Shown: positions 45,652 to 54,997, counted from the stretch's first letter. The stretch: 64,000 nucleotides of DNA from an uncultured Prevotellaceae bacterium (GCA_902768785.1 CACXMM010000004.1:35998-99997), one strand, 5' to 3'. Numbers and translations are program-made. The notes: a model not told the origin generated them from the sequence alone.

Positions 45652-46587
45652 ATGAGAAAACAAGTGAATCAATGGATAAAAATGACAGCGGTGTTCTGTG
45701 TGGGCATGCTGATCATCTCGTCGTGTGCATCAAAGAAATCACTGGTAAAGGATGCTGATGCCACAAAACCTGCGGCTACCACTCCTTCAGGACAGGTGAA
45801 GCCTCAGACAGATGCCAGGCAATTGGAGGCCCTGAAGAAGAATCAGTTTGCAGAGAAGGTGCTCGACCATGCTGTCTATGTGGATAATATCACCTCGAAG
45901 ATTGATTTCACGATCAATACGGGCAGTAAGGAAATCAGTGTGAGCGGAAAGATCCAGATGCGACGTGATGACGTCATCCGCATCCAGCTCTCAGTACCTT
46001 TCCTGGGCATGGAAGCCGGACGACTGGAGTTTACCAAGGACTATGTGATGATAGTGGATCGCATCCATACTGAATATGTGAAGGGTGATTATAATAAGGT
46101 GGACTTCCTGAAAAACAACGGACTGGATTTCTATGCCCTTCAGGCTCTGTTCTGGAATCAGCTCTATATACCAGGAGAACAGAAGGTGACCCAAAAACTG
46201 CTTTCTGCCTTTGTGGTTGACTTGAAAGAGAAACAGGAGAACTCCACTTTGTCTCTGAAACGTGATAATATGTCGTATGCGTGGCAAGCAGAGAATGCGA
46301 CAGGCTTGATTAAACAGGTTGATGTGCAATACAACAGTAAGCAGAGTGGTTCCACAAAGCTGAAGTGCACTTATGGCGATTTCCGTTCACTGGGTGTGAA
46401 GCAGTATCCGGCAGATATCACGTTGGATATGAATACGTCGGCTACCCAGAAGGCCCGTCGCGTAACTGTGAATATTCGCATGAAAGGACTGAATACCGAT
46501 AGTAAATGGGATGCACGTACTACCTTGTCGAAGAAATATACTGAAGTAAGTGTGGATGATGTCCTGAAAAAACTGATGAGCATCTAA
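45652..46587 (+). CDS. DUF4292 lipoprotein
   Basis: The 311-residue protein has a lipobox ISSC (Cys25) and the pattern of DUF4292, related to the LolA/LolB-like folds: VDNITSKIDFTINTGSKEISVSGKIQMRRDDVIRIQLSVPFLGMEAGRLEFT. A role in lipoprotein or lipid handling at the outer membrane is possible by fold but not shown. The stop is followed directly by the EnvC-like ATG. Confidence 0.85.
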   Translation: MRKQVNQWIKMTAVFCVGMLIISSCASKKSLVKDADATKPAATTPSGQVKPQTDARQLEALKKNQFAEKVLDHAVYVDNITSKIDFTINTGSKEISVSGKIQMRRDDVIRIQLSVPFLGMEAGRLEFTKDYVMIVDRIHTEYVKGDYNKVDFLKNNGLDFYALQALFWNQLYIPGEQKVTQKLLSAFVVDLKEKQENSTLSLKRDNMSYAWQAENATGLIKQVDVQYNSKQSGSTKLKCTYGDFRSLGVKQYPADITLDMNTSATQKARRVTVNIRMKGLNTDSKWDARTTLSKKYTEVSVDDVLKKLMSI

Positions 46588-48246
46588 ATGAGAAAATTTC
46601 TAACCATATTCCTGTTATTGATGGTTGTTGGGGCTCCTTTGGCACAGACAAGGAAACCTCAGCAGAAAACGACGACTACCGCCAAGAAGCCTGTGGCGCA
46701 GAAGAAAGCTGTGACTGTGAAACGTAGTACGGCACAGAAGACTCCTGCAAAGAAAGCATCCACACAACAGAAAGGAAAGGCCGCGAAAGGTAAACAGCCT
46801 GTCTATACCAACGACGAGATCAAAGGACTGCAAAGTCAGCGGGCGCAGATACAGAAAAAGATCAAAGAACAGGAAAAACTCCTTCAGGCGAACCGTGCTG
46901 ATGTGAAGGAAAGACTGAACAATCTCTATGTGATTAACAGTGAGATAGAACAGCACCAGAAGTCTATTGAGGGCATCCAGCAGGATATCACGCACATTGA
47001 AGGAAATATCGAACTGCTGAAGACACAGCTCACTACACTGGAGAAACAACTGGATGAGCGGAAGGCCAAATATGTGAAGTCGTTGCGTTATATGTCGCGC
47101 CACCGTTCCATTCAAGAGCAATTGATGTTTGTATTCTCTGCACAGAACCTGGCACAGATGTACCGTCGTATGCGTTTTGTACGCCGCTATGCTGCCTATC
47201 AGCGGGCTCAGGGGGAGCAGCTGAAGGCGAAACAGCAGCAGATTGCGGATAAGCAGGATGAGTTGAAGAAGGTGAGAGGGGAAAAGAACAATCTTCTATA
47301 TAAAGGTAAAAAGGAACAGGCTGCACTTCAAGGAAAGCAGGAGGAACAGCAAAAGGTCGTGACCAGTCTGCAACGGCAGCAGAAGGCTATCCAAGGTATC
47401 ATCGATGAACAGCGGAAAAAAGACCAGGAACTGAATGCGCAAATCGATCGTTTGGTAGCAGAGGAAGTGGCTAAAGCCCGTATCCGTGCTGCAGAGGAGG
47501 CTCGAAGGAAAGCTGCGGAACTGGCTGAAGCTAAGAAAAAACGAGAGGAGGAGTTAGCCAGGAAGAAAGCCGAGGCAGAGAAAGCTGCCAAGGAGAATGA
47601 ACGTCGTATCGCCGAGGCAAAGGCCCGTGAAGCCAAAGCTAAGGAGGAGGCGCGTGCTGCTGCTAGGAAAAAGAACCAGGCAGCCAAGGAACGTGCTGAG
47701 GCAAAAGCCCGTGAGGCTCAAGCGGATCGTGAGGCAGCAGAGCGCAAGGCTGTTGTTGACAGCCGCCGTCATGAGCGTGAGGTGGAAGCGGCAAAGCGAG
47801 AAACAGCTACTGCTTCGTCAATGAATACTGAGGACAGGAAACTAAGCAGTACATTCGAAGGGAATAAAGGTCGCCTGCCCAGACCAGTATCGGGTCGCAT
47901 CGTCCGCCATTACGGTCAGAATAGCGTTGACGGTCTGAAGGGTGTCCACCTCGATAACAAAGGTGTGAATATCCAGGCATCAGCCGGTGCACCGGTATGT
48001 GCGGTATTCAATGGTGAAGTGAGTGCTGTGTATAATTTTGGTGGGAACTACTTGGTAATGGTCCGTCATGGGGGCTATATCACCGTGTATTGTAACCTTC
48101 GCTCGGTTAGTGTAAGCAAAGGACAGCGAGTTAGTACACGTCAGACTATCGGCAGCGTAGGCTCAGAGGGTGTCATGCAGTTCCAGCTCCGAAGAATGCG
48201 CGGCGGTTCTGCGGAGACCTTGAATCCTGAAGTATGGATAAGATAA
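46588..48246 (+). CDS. EnvC-like murein hydrolase activator with degenerate LytM domain
   Basis: A 552-residue secreted protein. A signal peptide (ILLLMVVGAPLAQ) leads to a Lys/Thr/Ala-rich region, then coiled coils (about 75-270 and 285-400) and a C-terminal M23/LytM fold (about 425-552). The zinc ligands of active M23 enzymes are lost: the first His/Asp site reads GVHLDNKGVNI, the HxH-type segment is MVRHGGYITVYCNL with Cys in place of the second His, and MQFQLRR replaces LHFEVR. It therefore probably activates amidases at the septum, as EnvC and NlpD do. Confidence 0.88.
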   Translation: MRKFLTIFLLLMVVGAPLAQTRKPQQKTTTTAKKPVAQKKAVTVKRSTAQKTPAKKASTQQKGKAAKGKQPVYTNDEIKGLQSQRAQIQKKIKEQEKLLQANRADVKERLNNLYVINSEIEQHQKSIEGIQQDITHIEGNIELLKTQLTTLEKQLDERKAKYVKSLRYMSRHRSIQEQLMFVFSAQNLAQMYRRMRFVRRYAAYQRAQGEQLKAKQQQIADKQDELKKVRGEKNNLLYKGKKEQAALQGKQEEQQKVVTSLQRQQKAIQGIIDEQRKKDQELNAQIDRLVAEEVAKARIRAAEEARRKAAELAEAKKKREEELARKKAEAEKAAKENERRIAEAKAREAKAKEEARAAARKKNQAAKERAEAKAREAQADREAAERKAVVDSRRHEREVEAAKRETATASSMNTEDRKLSSTFEGNKGRLPRPVSGRIVRHYGQNSVDGLKGVHLDNKGVNIQASAGAPVCAVFNGEVSAVYNFGGNYLVMVRHGGYITVYCNLRSVSVSKGQRVSTRQTIGSVGSEGVMQFQLRRMRGGSAETLNPEVWIR

Positions 48247-48254
48247 GCTTTCCC

Positions 48255-49322
48255 CTATATCTCTTCTCCGTCTAACAAACGGATATAGGTGTGGATGGCA
48301 TGTTTGATTTCTGAGATCTTGATGAACTCATCCGCAGAATGGGATCGTGAGCTTTCACCTGGTCCTAACTTAAACGATGGGAACCGCATCAGTGCCTGAT
48401 CGGAGAGCGTAGGAGAACCGAAGGGATGCATGCCCATGGCGACACATCGTTGCACCAAGGGATGCTGCGGATCAATTCTCGAGGAGTGGAGATGGAAGGA
48501 GCGTGCCGTCACCTCGCTTTTGAGATGCTTTCGGATATATTCAAAGACATACTCGTTCTCGTAGAACTCATTCGTGCGAACATCCACTACCATATCGCAG
48601 TGGTCGGGAATGACGTTATGTTGTGTACCGGCATGAATCACTGTGACATTCATCTGGGTGTCACCAAGGAACTCACTGGTCTTCTTGAACTTATGCTGAC
48701 GAAGCCATATCAGGTCATCGAGGGCTTCGTAGATGGCGTTCGTCCCTTCATTGCGGGCAGCATGCCCAGATATGCCTTTCGCCTTGACATCCAATACCAT
48801 CAATCCCTTTTCCGCGACTGCTGGTTGCATACCGGTAGGTTCTCCCACGATGGCCACATCAATCTTCGGCAACAGGGGGAGGGCGCGACGGATCCCGTTC
48901 ACTCCTGACACCTCTTCTTCAGCGGATGCCAGATAGATGACGTTATACTTCTGGGGCTTCTTCGTCAGATGACGGAACACTTGAAGCAATGAAACGAGTC
49001 CGCCACCACAGTCGTTGCTCCCCAATCCGTAGAGTATGTCACCTTCTTGTGCCGGCTCAAAAGGATTTCTTGTCCAGGAGTCAACGGCTTTCACAGTATC
49101 GATATGTGCATTCAAAAGCAAGGTGGCCCGGCTTTCGTCATAGCGAGGATCGATGACCCAGATATTGTTGGCTTCTCTTATATAGTCAAAGCCATAAGCA
49201 CGGATAGCCTCAGCCATGATGTCGGCTGCCTTTTCCTCATCACGGCTGACACGGGGTGTGGCGATCAGCTGTTTCAGCAGATCTATCGCATCTTGTGTGT
49301 AGTTGAGTGTTGTCTCTGTCAT
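48255..49322 (-). CDS. argE: M20 family deacylase, acetylornithine deacetylase-like ArgE
   Basis: From MTETTLNYTQDAID the product has 355 residues. Metal-site motifs are LLNAHIDTVK (His, Asp), GLGSNDCGGGLVSLL, LASAEEEVSG (catalytic Glu pair) and IVGEPTGMQPAVAEKG. In Bacteroidota the arginine path uses N-acetyl or N-succinyl derivatives and this enzyme deacylates the citrulline/ornithine intermediate. A frame extending to 49418 is rejected because the promoter lies in it. It is convergent with the EnvC-like gene. Confidence 0.85.
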   Translation of the reverse strand: MTETTLNYTQDAIDLLKQLIATPRVSRDEEKAADIMAEAIRAYGFDYIREANNIWVIDPRYDESRATLLLNAHIDTVKAVDSWTRNPFEPAQEGDILYGLGSNDCGGGLVSLLQVFRHLTKKPQKYNVIYLASAEEEVSGVNGIRRALPLLPKIDVAIVGEPTGMQPAVAEKGLMVLDVKAKGISGHAARNEGTNAIYEALDDLIWLRQHKFKKTSEFLGDTQMNVTVIHAGTQHNVIPDHCDMVVDVRTNEFYENEYVFEYIRKHLKSEVTARSFHLHSSRIDPQHPLVQRCVAMGMHPFGSPTLSDQALMRFPSFKLGPGESSRSHSADEFIKISEIKHAIHTYIRLLDGEEI

Positions 49323-49341
49323 TGCCTTTCTTGTTTCTGTT

Positions 49342-49350
49342 GCAAAATTA
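49342..49350 (-). promoter_or_regulatory. -7 box of argE promoter
   Basis: TAATTTTGC on the minus strand, about 20 bp before the argE ATG; no clear TTTG box. Confidence 0.5.
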
Positions 49351-49434
49351 CGAATTAATTTACTGAAAAAGGGCATACTGTAGCAAAAAGTTGCAGTGAT
49401 GAGAGGAAGAAAACCCATAATTCTTACTGATTTC

Positions 49435-49466
49435 TTCGTTAGTTCGGAAAAAAGATGTATCTTTGC
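49435..49466 (+). promoter_or_regulatory. Promoter of the acyl-CoA ligase-prfB operon
   Basis: TATCTTTGC (49458-49466) is preceded after 19 bp by TTCG (49435-49438), a weak match to TTTG. Confidence 0.6.
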
Positions 49467-49489
49467 ATAAGTTAAATAGATCGAAGCCT

Positions 49490-51298
49490 ATGCAGAATAA
49501 CTGTCACCTTTCGGTGCTCATTCATGAGCAGGCGAAAAAATACGGAGAGAAAACAGTCTTGAACTACCGTGAGTTCGGAAGTCTCAAATGGCAGACCGTC
49601 TCCTGGAACCAGTTCTCAGAACGTGTCAAGCAAGTGAGCAATGCCATGCTGAACTTGGGCGTTCGTGTTCAGGAGAATGTCGGTGTTTTCTCGCAGAATA
49701 CTGTACAGTATCTCTATACTGACTTCGGTGCCTTTGGCATCCGTGCCGTTAGCGTGCCCCTCTATGCCACCAGCAGCGAGCAACAGATACAGCATATCGT
49801 GGACGATGCCGAGATACGCTTCCTGTTCGTAGGTGAACAGGAACAATATGACAAGGCGCACCGCGTGCTTCCCTTATGTCCCACCTTGGAGAAAATCATT
49901 ATCTTCGACCGTTCTGTGCTTATCGCGAAGAGTGATCCCAGCTCTATCTATTTTGATGACTTCATGAGTTTGGGTGAGGGCTTTCCTCGTCAGACGGAGG
50001 TGGAGGTGCTATGGAAGCAAGCTAACTGGGAAGATCTGGCGAATATCCTTTATACCAGTGGCACGACAGGAGAGTCGAAGGGCGTGATGCTTACCTACGG
50101 GCAATACCATGCTGCCTTTGAGGCAAACGATAAATGCGTGCCGGTGGGAGAGACAGACCGAGTGATGAATTTCCTGCCGATCACCCATATCTTCGAACGT
50201 GGATGGCTGATACTCAGTTTGACTGAAGGTGCTGAGATTATTATCAACACCTATCCGAAGGAGATCCAGCAGTCAATGCGTGAGATGCATCCCACCTGTA
50301 TGAGTGCGGTGCCACGTTTCTGGGAAAAGGTGTATATCGGTGTGAATGATAAGATCGAGAAGGCAGGAACCGTGCAGCGTCGGCTGTTTAAACGGGCATT
50401 GAGCGTAGGCAGGAAATACCATTCTGAATACGTCAGCAAGGGAAAACGTCCGCCGTTGCCATTAAAGTTGGAATATGAGACTTATGACAAGACGCTATTC
50501 TCTCTTGTCCGTAAGCAGTTAGGACTGGAGTATGGTAACTTCTTCCCCACGGCAGGATCGTATGTCTCGTCAGAGGTTGAGGAATTTACGCACTCTGTGG
50601 GTATCTGTATGATCGTGGGCTATGGCCTGACGGAAAGTCTTGCAACGGTGTCGTGTGATCATAAGGGTGAGCCCTATACCATCGGCAGCGTAGGACGACC
50701 CATCGAGGGCATTGAGATCCGCATCGGCGAGAATGATGAGATCTTACTGAAAGGTCCTACCATCACCAAGGGATACTACAAACGGGATGGCTTGAATGAG
50801 CAGAGCTTCACTGAAGACGGATTCTTCAAGACGGGGGATGCTGGCTATCTCAGGAATGGTGAGCTCTTCCTGAAGGAACGTATCAAGGAACTCTTCAAGA
50901 CCAGTAACGGTAAGTATATCGCCCCCCAGATGATCGAATCGCGCCTGTTGGTGGATAAGTTCATTGAACAATTGGCTGTAATTGCCGATCAGCGTAAGTT
51001 TGTATCGGCTCTCATTGTGCCGGCTTTCAGTGAGCTGGAGGAATATGCCAAGGAACAGGGTATAGCTTATAAAACGAAGGAAGACCTTTGTTCGAATCCT
51101 CAGATTATCCAGATGCTCACCGAACGTATAGAGACTTTGCAACAGCAACTGGCCAATTACGAGAAGATTAAACGCTTCACCTTACTGTCCAAGCCGTTCA
51201 CGATGGAGTCGGGTGAGCTGACGAATACGTTGAAAATCAAACGTGCCGTGCTGAACAAGAACTATGCGGAGCAAATTGAAGAAATGTATAAAGAATAG
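49490..51298 (+). CDS. Long-chain acyl-CoA synthetase (AMP-forming)
   Basis: From the ATG at 49490 the protein has 602 residues. ILYTSGTTGESKGVMLTYGQ is the ATP/AMP loop, VGYGLTESLATVSC the A5 motif and GFFKTGDAGYLRNGELFLKERIKELFKTSNGKYIAP the hinge with conserved Asp and Lys. It activates fatty acids for lipid synthesis or recycling. Its stop abuts the prfB start codon. Confidence 0.93.
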   Translation: MQNNCHLSVLIHEQAKKYGEKTVLNYREFGSLKWQTVSWNQFSERVKQVSNAMLNLGVRVQENVGVFSQNTVQYLYTDFGAFGIRAVSVPLYATSSEQQIQHIVDDAEIRFLFVGEQEQYDKAHRVLPLCPTLEKIIIFDRSVLIAKSDPSSIYFDDFMSLGEGFPRQTEVEVLWKQANWEDLANILYTSGTTGESKGVMLTYGQYHAAFEANDKCVPVGETDRVMNFLPITHIFERGWLILSLTEGAEIIINTYPKEIQQSMREMHPTCMSAVPRFWEKVYIGVNDKIEKAGTVQRRLFKRALSVGRKYHSEYVSKGKRPPLPLKLEYETYDKTLFSLVRKQLGLEYGNFFPTAGSYVSSEVEEFTHSVGICMIVGYGLTESLATVSCDHKGEPYTIGSVGRPIEGIEIRIGENDEILLKGPTITKGYYKRDGLNEQSFTEDGFFKTGDAGYLRNGELFLKERIKELFKTSNGKYIAPQMIESRLLVDKFIEQLAVIADQRKFVSALIVPAFSELEEYAKEQGIAYKTKEDLCSNPQIIQMLTERIETLQQQLANYEKIKRFTLLSKPFTMESGELTNTLKIKRAVLNKNYAEQIEEMYKE

Positions 51299-52417
51299 AT
51301 GATAACACAAGATCAGTTGAAGGATGTCTTAGATCGTGCAGACAAACTGAAGCACTATCTGAAGATTGACGAGAAACAGTTGGAATACGAGGAGGAGGAT
51401 CTGCGAACACAAGCCCCCGATTTCTGGGAGGATCCCAAACGGGCTCAGGTGCAGATGAAGAAAGTGAAGGACATCAAGCGATGGCTTGATGGCTATAAGG
51501 AGGTGCGTACTTTGGCAGATGAGCTCCAGCTGGCCTTTGATTTCTACCACGATGAGATGGTTTCTGAGGAGGAGATCGATGAAGACTATGCCAAGGCCAT
51601 TGCCGCCATCGAGGACCTGGAACTGAAAAACATGCTCCGGCAAAAGGAGGATCCGATGGACTGTGTATTGAAGATCAATTCAGGAGCGGGAGGAACAGAG
51701 AGTCAGGACTGGGCTTCGATGCTGATGCGTATGTATATGCGTTGGGCTGAGGCTCACGGACATAAGGTGACTGTTAGTAACTTACAAGATGGTGATGAGG
51801 CTGGTATCAAGAGCGTCACCATGGAGATTGAAGGAGGCGAATATGCCTATGGCTATCTGAAAAGTGAGAACGGTGTGCACCGTTTGGTACGAGTATCCCC
51901 TTTCAATGCCCAAGGTAAACGCATGACAAGTTTTGCCTCTGTCTTTGTGAGTCCTCTCGTTGACGATACCATTGAGGTGTATGTGGATCCGGCCAAACTT
52001 TCCTGGGATACCTTCCGCAGCTCAGGTGCTGGCGGACAGAATGTGAACAAGGTGGAGTCGGGTGTGCGGTTGCGTTATTGGTACACCGATCCTGATACGG
52101 GTGAGGAAGAAGAGATCCTCATTGAGAATACAGAGACTCGCGACCAGCCCAAGAACAAAGAAAAAGCCATGTTGCTGTTGAAGTCTCAGCTCTACGACCG
52201 TGCCATGAAGAAGCGTTTGGAGGCACAGGCAAAGATCGAGGCAGGGAAGAAGAAGATCGAGTGGGGCAGTCAGATACGCAGTTATGTGTTTGATGACCGT
52301 CGCGTGAAAGATCACCGTACCAATTATCAGACCACTGATGTGGATGGGGTGATGGACGGAAAGATTGATGGTTTCATCAAAGCCTACCTGATGGAGTTCC
52401 CTGTGAACGAAGAATGA
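51299..52417 (+). CDS. prfB: Peptide chain release factor 2, without programmed frameshift
   Basis: RF2 reads UGA and UAA. The 372 residues are in one frame: the region where E. coli RF2 has its UGA frameshift site (LRGYL/DYD) reads LKHYLKIDEKQ here without interruption. The codon-recognition tripeptide SPF is in RVSPFNAQG and the catalytic GGQ in SSGAGGQNVNKVESGVRL. It is contiguous with the acyl-CoA ligase gene. Confidence 0.97.
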   Translation: MITQDQLKDVLDRADKLKHYLKIDEKQLEYEEEDLRTQAPDFWEDPKRAQVQMKKVKDIKRWLDGYKEVRTLADELQLAFDFYHDEMVSEEEIDEDYAKAIAAIEDLELKNMLRQKEDPMDCVLKINSGAGGTESQDWASMLMRMYMRWAEAHGHKVTVSNLQDGDEAGIKSVTMEIEGGEYAYGYLKSENGVHRLVRVSPFNAQGKRMTSFASVFVSPLVDDTIEVYVDPAKLSWDTFRSSGAGGQNVNKVESGVRLRYWYTDPDTGEEEEILIENTETRDQPKNKEKAMLLLKSQLYDRAMKKRLEAQAKIEAGKKKIEWGSQIRSYVFDDRRVKDHRTNYQTTDVDGVMDGKIDGFIKAYLMEFPVNEE

Positions 52418-52483
52418 GGAGGATGGTCGCTATTTCGTTATCCCTTAATTACAATGTTACGAGATTACAAAGAAATCATAAAG

Positions 52484-52530
52484 TTCAAAGCTCAAAGTTC
52501 AAAGTTCAAAGATCAAAGTTCAAAGTTAAA
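52484..52530. repeat. 7-bp tandem array (AAAGTTC)
   Basis: AAAGTTC, AAAGCTC, AAAGTTC, AAAGTTC, AAAGATC, AAAGTTC, AAAGTTA with a 7-bp step. An almost identical array, including the preceding AAATCAT, occurs at 55120-55163. Confidence 0.9.
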
Positions 52531-52541
52531 TATTTATTAGT

Positions 52542-52685
52542 ATGAGTCAGAAAAGAAAAGCGCAGCGCGCACGCCATGAGGCACAGGTAGAGAAAAAAGG
52601 TAAGGATGTGGTGATGTGGATTATCATTGCATTGATTGTCTTCGCTCTTGTCACTATGGGCATCACGATTTATGGCATGATGTAA
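52542..52685 (+). CDS. Small single-span membrane protein, 47 residues
   Basis: Begins MSQKRKAQRARHEAQVEKK, a basic stretch, followed by one hydrophobic helix (VVMWIIIALIVFALVTMGI) and YGMM. The stop and the CYTH start overlap as TAATG. Good coding shape and tight coupling support a real gene; the function is unknown. It fits a positive-inside tail with the basic end in the cytoplasm. Confidence 0.75.
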   Translation: MSQKRKAQRARHEAQVEKKGKDVVMWIIIALIVFALVTMGITIYGMM

Positions 52686-53206
52686 TGAGCGGTTTCGAGA
52701 TTGAACGCAAGTTCCTGGTGCGTGGCGAAGGCTATCGTGAACAGGCGACGTGCAGCAGCCGCATCCAACAAGGTTATATCTGTAGTGGTCACGGGCGGAC
52801 AGTCCGTGTCCGTATCCGTGACAACTATGGGTATCTCACCATCAAAGGCCCTGCTGGTGAAGAAGGACTGAAACGCTATGAGTTTGAGAAAGAGATTACG
52901 TTGGAGGAGGCACAGCAGCTGATGAAACTCTGTGAGCCTGGGGTGATTGACAAGACGCGCTATCTGGTGAAGAGTCCTGACGGCATCCATACCTTCGAGG
53001 TGGATGAGTTCTATGGCGACAATGCCGGTCTGGTGATGGCAGAGGTGGAGCTGGGCAGTGAGGATGAACCTTACGAAAAGCCTGATTTCATCGGGGATGA
53101 GGTGACGGGTGACCGTCGTTTCTACAATTCCCACATGCGCAAGTTCCCCTTCATCGTCTGGCGTGGTACCATACCCAAAGCGTTCCGACACCTAACATTA
53201 GAGTAA
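52685..53206 (+). CDS. CYTH domain protein (triphosphate tunnel metalloenzyme)
   Basis: A 173-residue protein beginning MSGFEIERKFLV, with the ExExK signature EIERK. Further tunnel residues are in RVRIRDNYGYLTIKG, LKRYEFEKEI, DKTRYLV, FEVDEFYG and MAEVELGSEDE. CYTH/TTM enzymes hydrolyse inorganic tripolyphosphate or thiamine triphosphate. The gene overlaps the end of the opposite-strand VanZ gene by 56 bp. Confidence 0.92.
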   Translation: MSGFEIERKFLVRGEGYREQATCSSRIQQGYICSGHGRTVRVRIRDNYGYLTIKGPAGEEGLKRYEFEKEITLEEAQQLMKLCEPGVIDKTRYLVKSPDGIHTFEVDEFYGDNAGLVMAEVELGSEDEPYEKPDFIGDEVTGDRRFYNSHMRKFPFIVWRGTIPKAFRHLTLE

Positions 53207-53561
53207 CACCGATGCTGTTGGCGAGGAAATCAAGCCATTCGCCACTACGCCTTCCTCCTGTGCAATAGGCTTGGGCCAACTCAATAAGACCGCTCATGAG
53301 GATAGGTGCAAGCCAGCCCCATCCGATCATCTTTTTCCAGGAGAAGCTGCTGGGGTGTGCCTGCAGGGGATGATGGCGCAGATATTCTGTCCAGATCACT
53401 CCGCACGTCACGAAATACATGGCGATGTGTACCCACTTGTCTATCAAGGTAACACCGCTCAACGGAGTCTCTGGAACGGGCATCAGACAAAGAACCCAAA
53501 TCGTTGCTATGAAGAAACAGGATACAGGGTATTTCCTAACCAAATGCAGGATATTATTCAT
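53151..53561 (-). CDS. VanZ-like family membrane protein
   Basis: The 136-residue protein has four hydrophobic segments, with LCLMPVPETP, DKWVHIAMYFVTCGV and ELAQAYCTGGRRSGEWLDFLANSIGVTLML, which are the recurrent VanZ-like motifs. VanZ gives low-level teicoplanin resistance in enterococci; in Bacteroidota the role is unknown. Its last 56 bp are antisense to the CYTH gene. Confidence 0.85.
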   Translation of the reverse strand: MNNILHLVRKYPVSCFFIATIWVLCLMPVPETPLSGVTLIDKWVHIAMYFVTCGVIWTEYLRHHPLQAHPSSFSWKKMIGWGWLAPILMSGLIELAQAYCTGGRRSGEWLDFLANSIGVTLMLGVGTLWVWYHARR

Positions 53562-53580
53562 TTTTGCTTTCTATTTTGGT

Positions 53581-53610
53581 GCAAAAGTACAATTATTTTT
53601 ATAATTTTGC
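53581..53610. promoter_or_regulatory. Closely packed divergent promoters (VanZ / NSS symporter)
   Basis: TACTTTTGC on the minus strand (53589-53581) and TAATTTTGC on the plus strand (53602-53610) are only 12 bp apart. A TTTG at 53575-53578 could serve the plus-strand box with a 23-bp gap. Confidence 0.6.
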
Positions 53611-53631
53611 AGCGTGAAACAGGAAAAAAAC

Positions 53632-54996
53632 ATGTCAAATTCATTAGAGAGAGGGAATTTCGGTACGAAGTTGGGCGTAATCCTTGCTACAGCAGGCGGC
53701 GCGGTCGGCTTGGGAAACGTATGGCGATTCCCCTATGTCACAGGTCAGAATGGCGGTGCAGCCTTTATCCTTATTTATTTTTTATGTGTATTAGTCATGG
53801 GAATCCCCGTGATGCTCTGTGAGTTCCTGATAGGTCGTCATGCCCAAACCAATACGGCGCGTGCCTATAGTAAGTTGTCTAATGGAACGCCCTGGAAATG
53901 GGTAGGCTACATGGGCGTACTCACTGCGGCACTGATCATTGGCTTTTACGGTGTAGTGTCGGGATGGACATTACAGTATGTGTTGGCGTCTGCTACTGGT
54001 CAGTTGCATGGTACACCGGCAGAGATTAAGGAATATTTCTCAGAATTCTCCACCAATCCCATCAAACCCATTATGTGGATGGCCTTGTTGGTAGGCATGA
54101 CTCATTTCGTGATAGTTCACGGCATTCAGGATGGCATAGAGAAAGCATCGAAGATCATGATGCCTCTGCTGTTCATCCTGCTCCTCGTCCTGGTGGGTTG
54201 CTCGCTGATGTTACCGAATGCCATGGAGGGAGTGGAGTTCCTGTTGAAACCCGATTTCTCCAAGGTAACGGGTAAGACCTTCTTAGAGGCATTAGGTCAG
54301 TCGTTCTTTTCGTTGAGTATCGCCATGGGATGTCTGTGTACCTACGCCAGCTATTTCAAACGTGAAACGAATCTGGTGGGTACGGCGTTCCAGATCTCTA
54401 TCATTGACTCTTTCGTGGCCATCCTTGCCGGACTGATCATCTTCCCTGCTGCCATGTCTGTGGGAGTCCAGCCGGATAGCGGTCCGTCACTGATCTTCAT
54501 CACTTTGCCGAATGTGTTCGAGCAGGCCTTTGGCTCCATACCCGTTGTGCAATATGTCGTGTCGTTGGCATTTTACATACTGCTCTCCATCGCGGCCCTT
54601 ACCTCCAACATCTCCTTGCATGAGGTATCCACGTCGTTCCTGAGTGAGGAACTGCGTGTGGGAAGGCGTGAGGCAGCGACGATGGTGTCCATCATGTGTG
54701 TGATTGTGGGTGCCGTATGTTCGTTGTCGTTAGGCAACTGGTCATGGGCACAGCTCCATGGGATGCCGGTATTCGATTTCCTCGACTGGTTTACGGCCAA
54801 CATCTGTCTGCCGTTGGGTGGCTTCTTCACCTGTCTCTTTGTGGGATGGTATGTGGAGCATCGTGTAATCCGCAATGAGATCACGAACTGGGGGACGATG
54901 AACTATGGCTTCTTCCACCTTTTTGTATTTGTGGTCAAATACATTTGTCCGCTGTTCATCCTCTTTATCTTCCTGCATCAAATAGGATGGGTGTAG
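53632..54996 (+). CDS. Sodium-dependent NSS (neurotransmitter-type) symporter 1
   Basis: From the ATG at 53632 the protein has 454 residues and 11-12 membrane helices. VILATAGGAVGLGNVWRFPYVTGQNGGAAF is the unwound helix-1 signature with the Na+/substrate site. SFFSLSIAMGCLCTYASYF (helix 6) and AALTSNISLHEV (helix 8) also fit. Bacterial NSS proteins import amino acids or related amines with Na+. It is followed by a paralogue. Confidence 0.93.
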   Translation: MSNSLERGNFGTKLGVILATAGGAVGLGNVWRFPYVTGQNGGAAFILIYFLCVLVMGIPVMLCEFLIGRHAQTNTARAYSKLSNGTPWKWVGYMGVLTAALIIGFYGVVSGWTLQYVLASATGQLHGTPAEIKEYFSEFSTNPIKPIMWMALLVGMTHFVIVHGIQDGIEKASKIMMPLLFILLLVLVGCSLMLPNAMEGVEFLLKPDFSKVTGKTFLEALGQSFFSLSIAMGCLCTYASYFKRETNLVGTAFQISIIDSFVAILAGLIIFPAAMSVGVQPDSGPSLIFITLPNVFEQAFGSIPVVQYVVSLAFYILLSIAALTSNISLHEVSTSFLSEELRVGRREAATMVSIMCVIVGAVCSLSLGNWSWAQLHGMPVFDFLDWFTANICLPLGGFFTCLFVGWYVEHRVIRNEITNWGTMNYGFFHLFVFVVKYICPLFILFIFLHQIGWV

Positions 54997-54997
54997 A

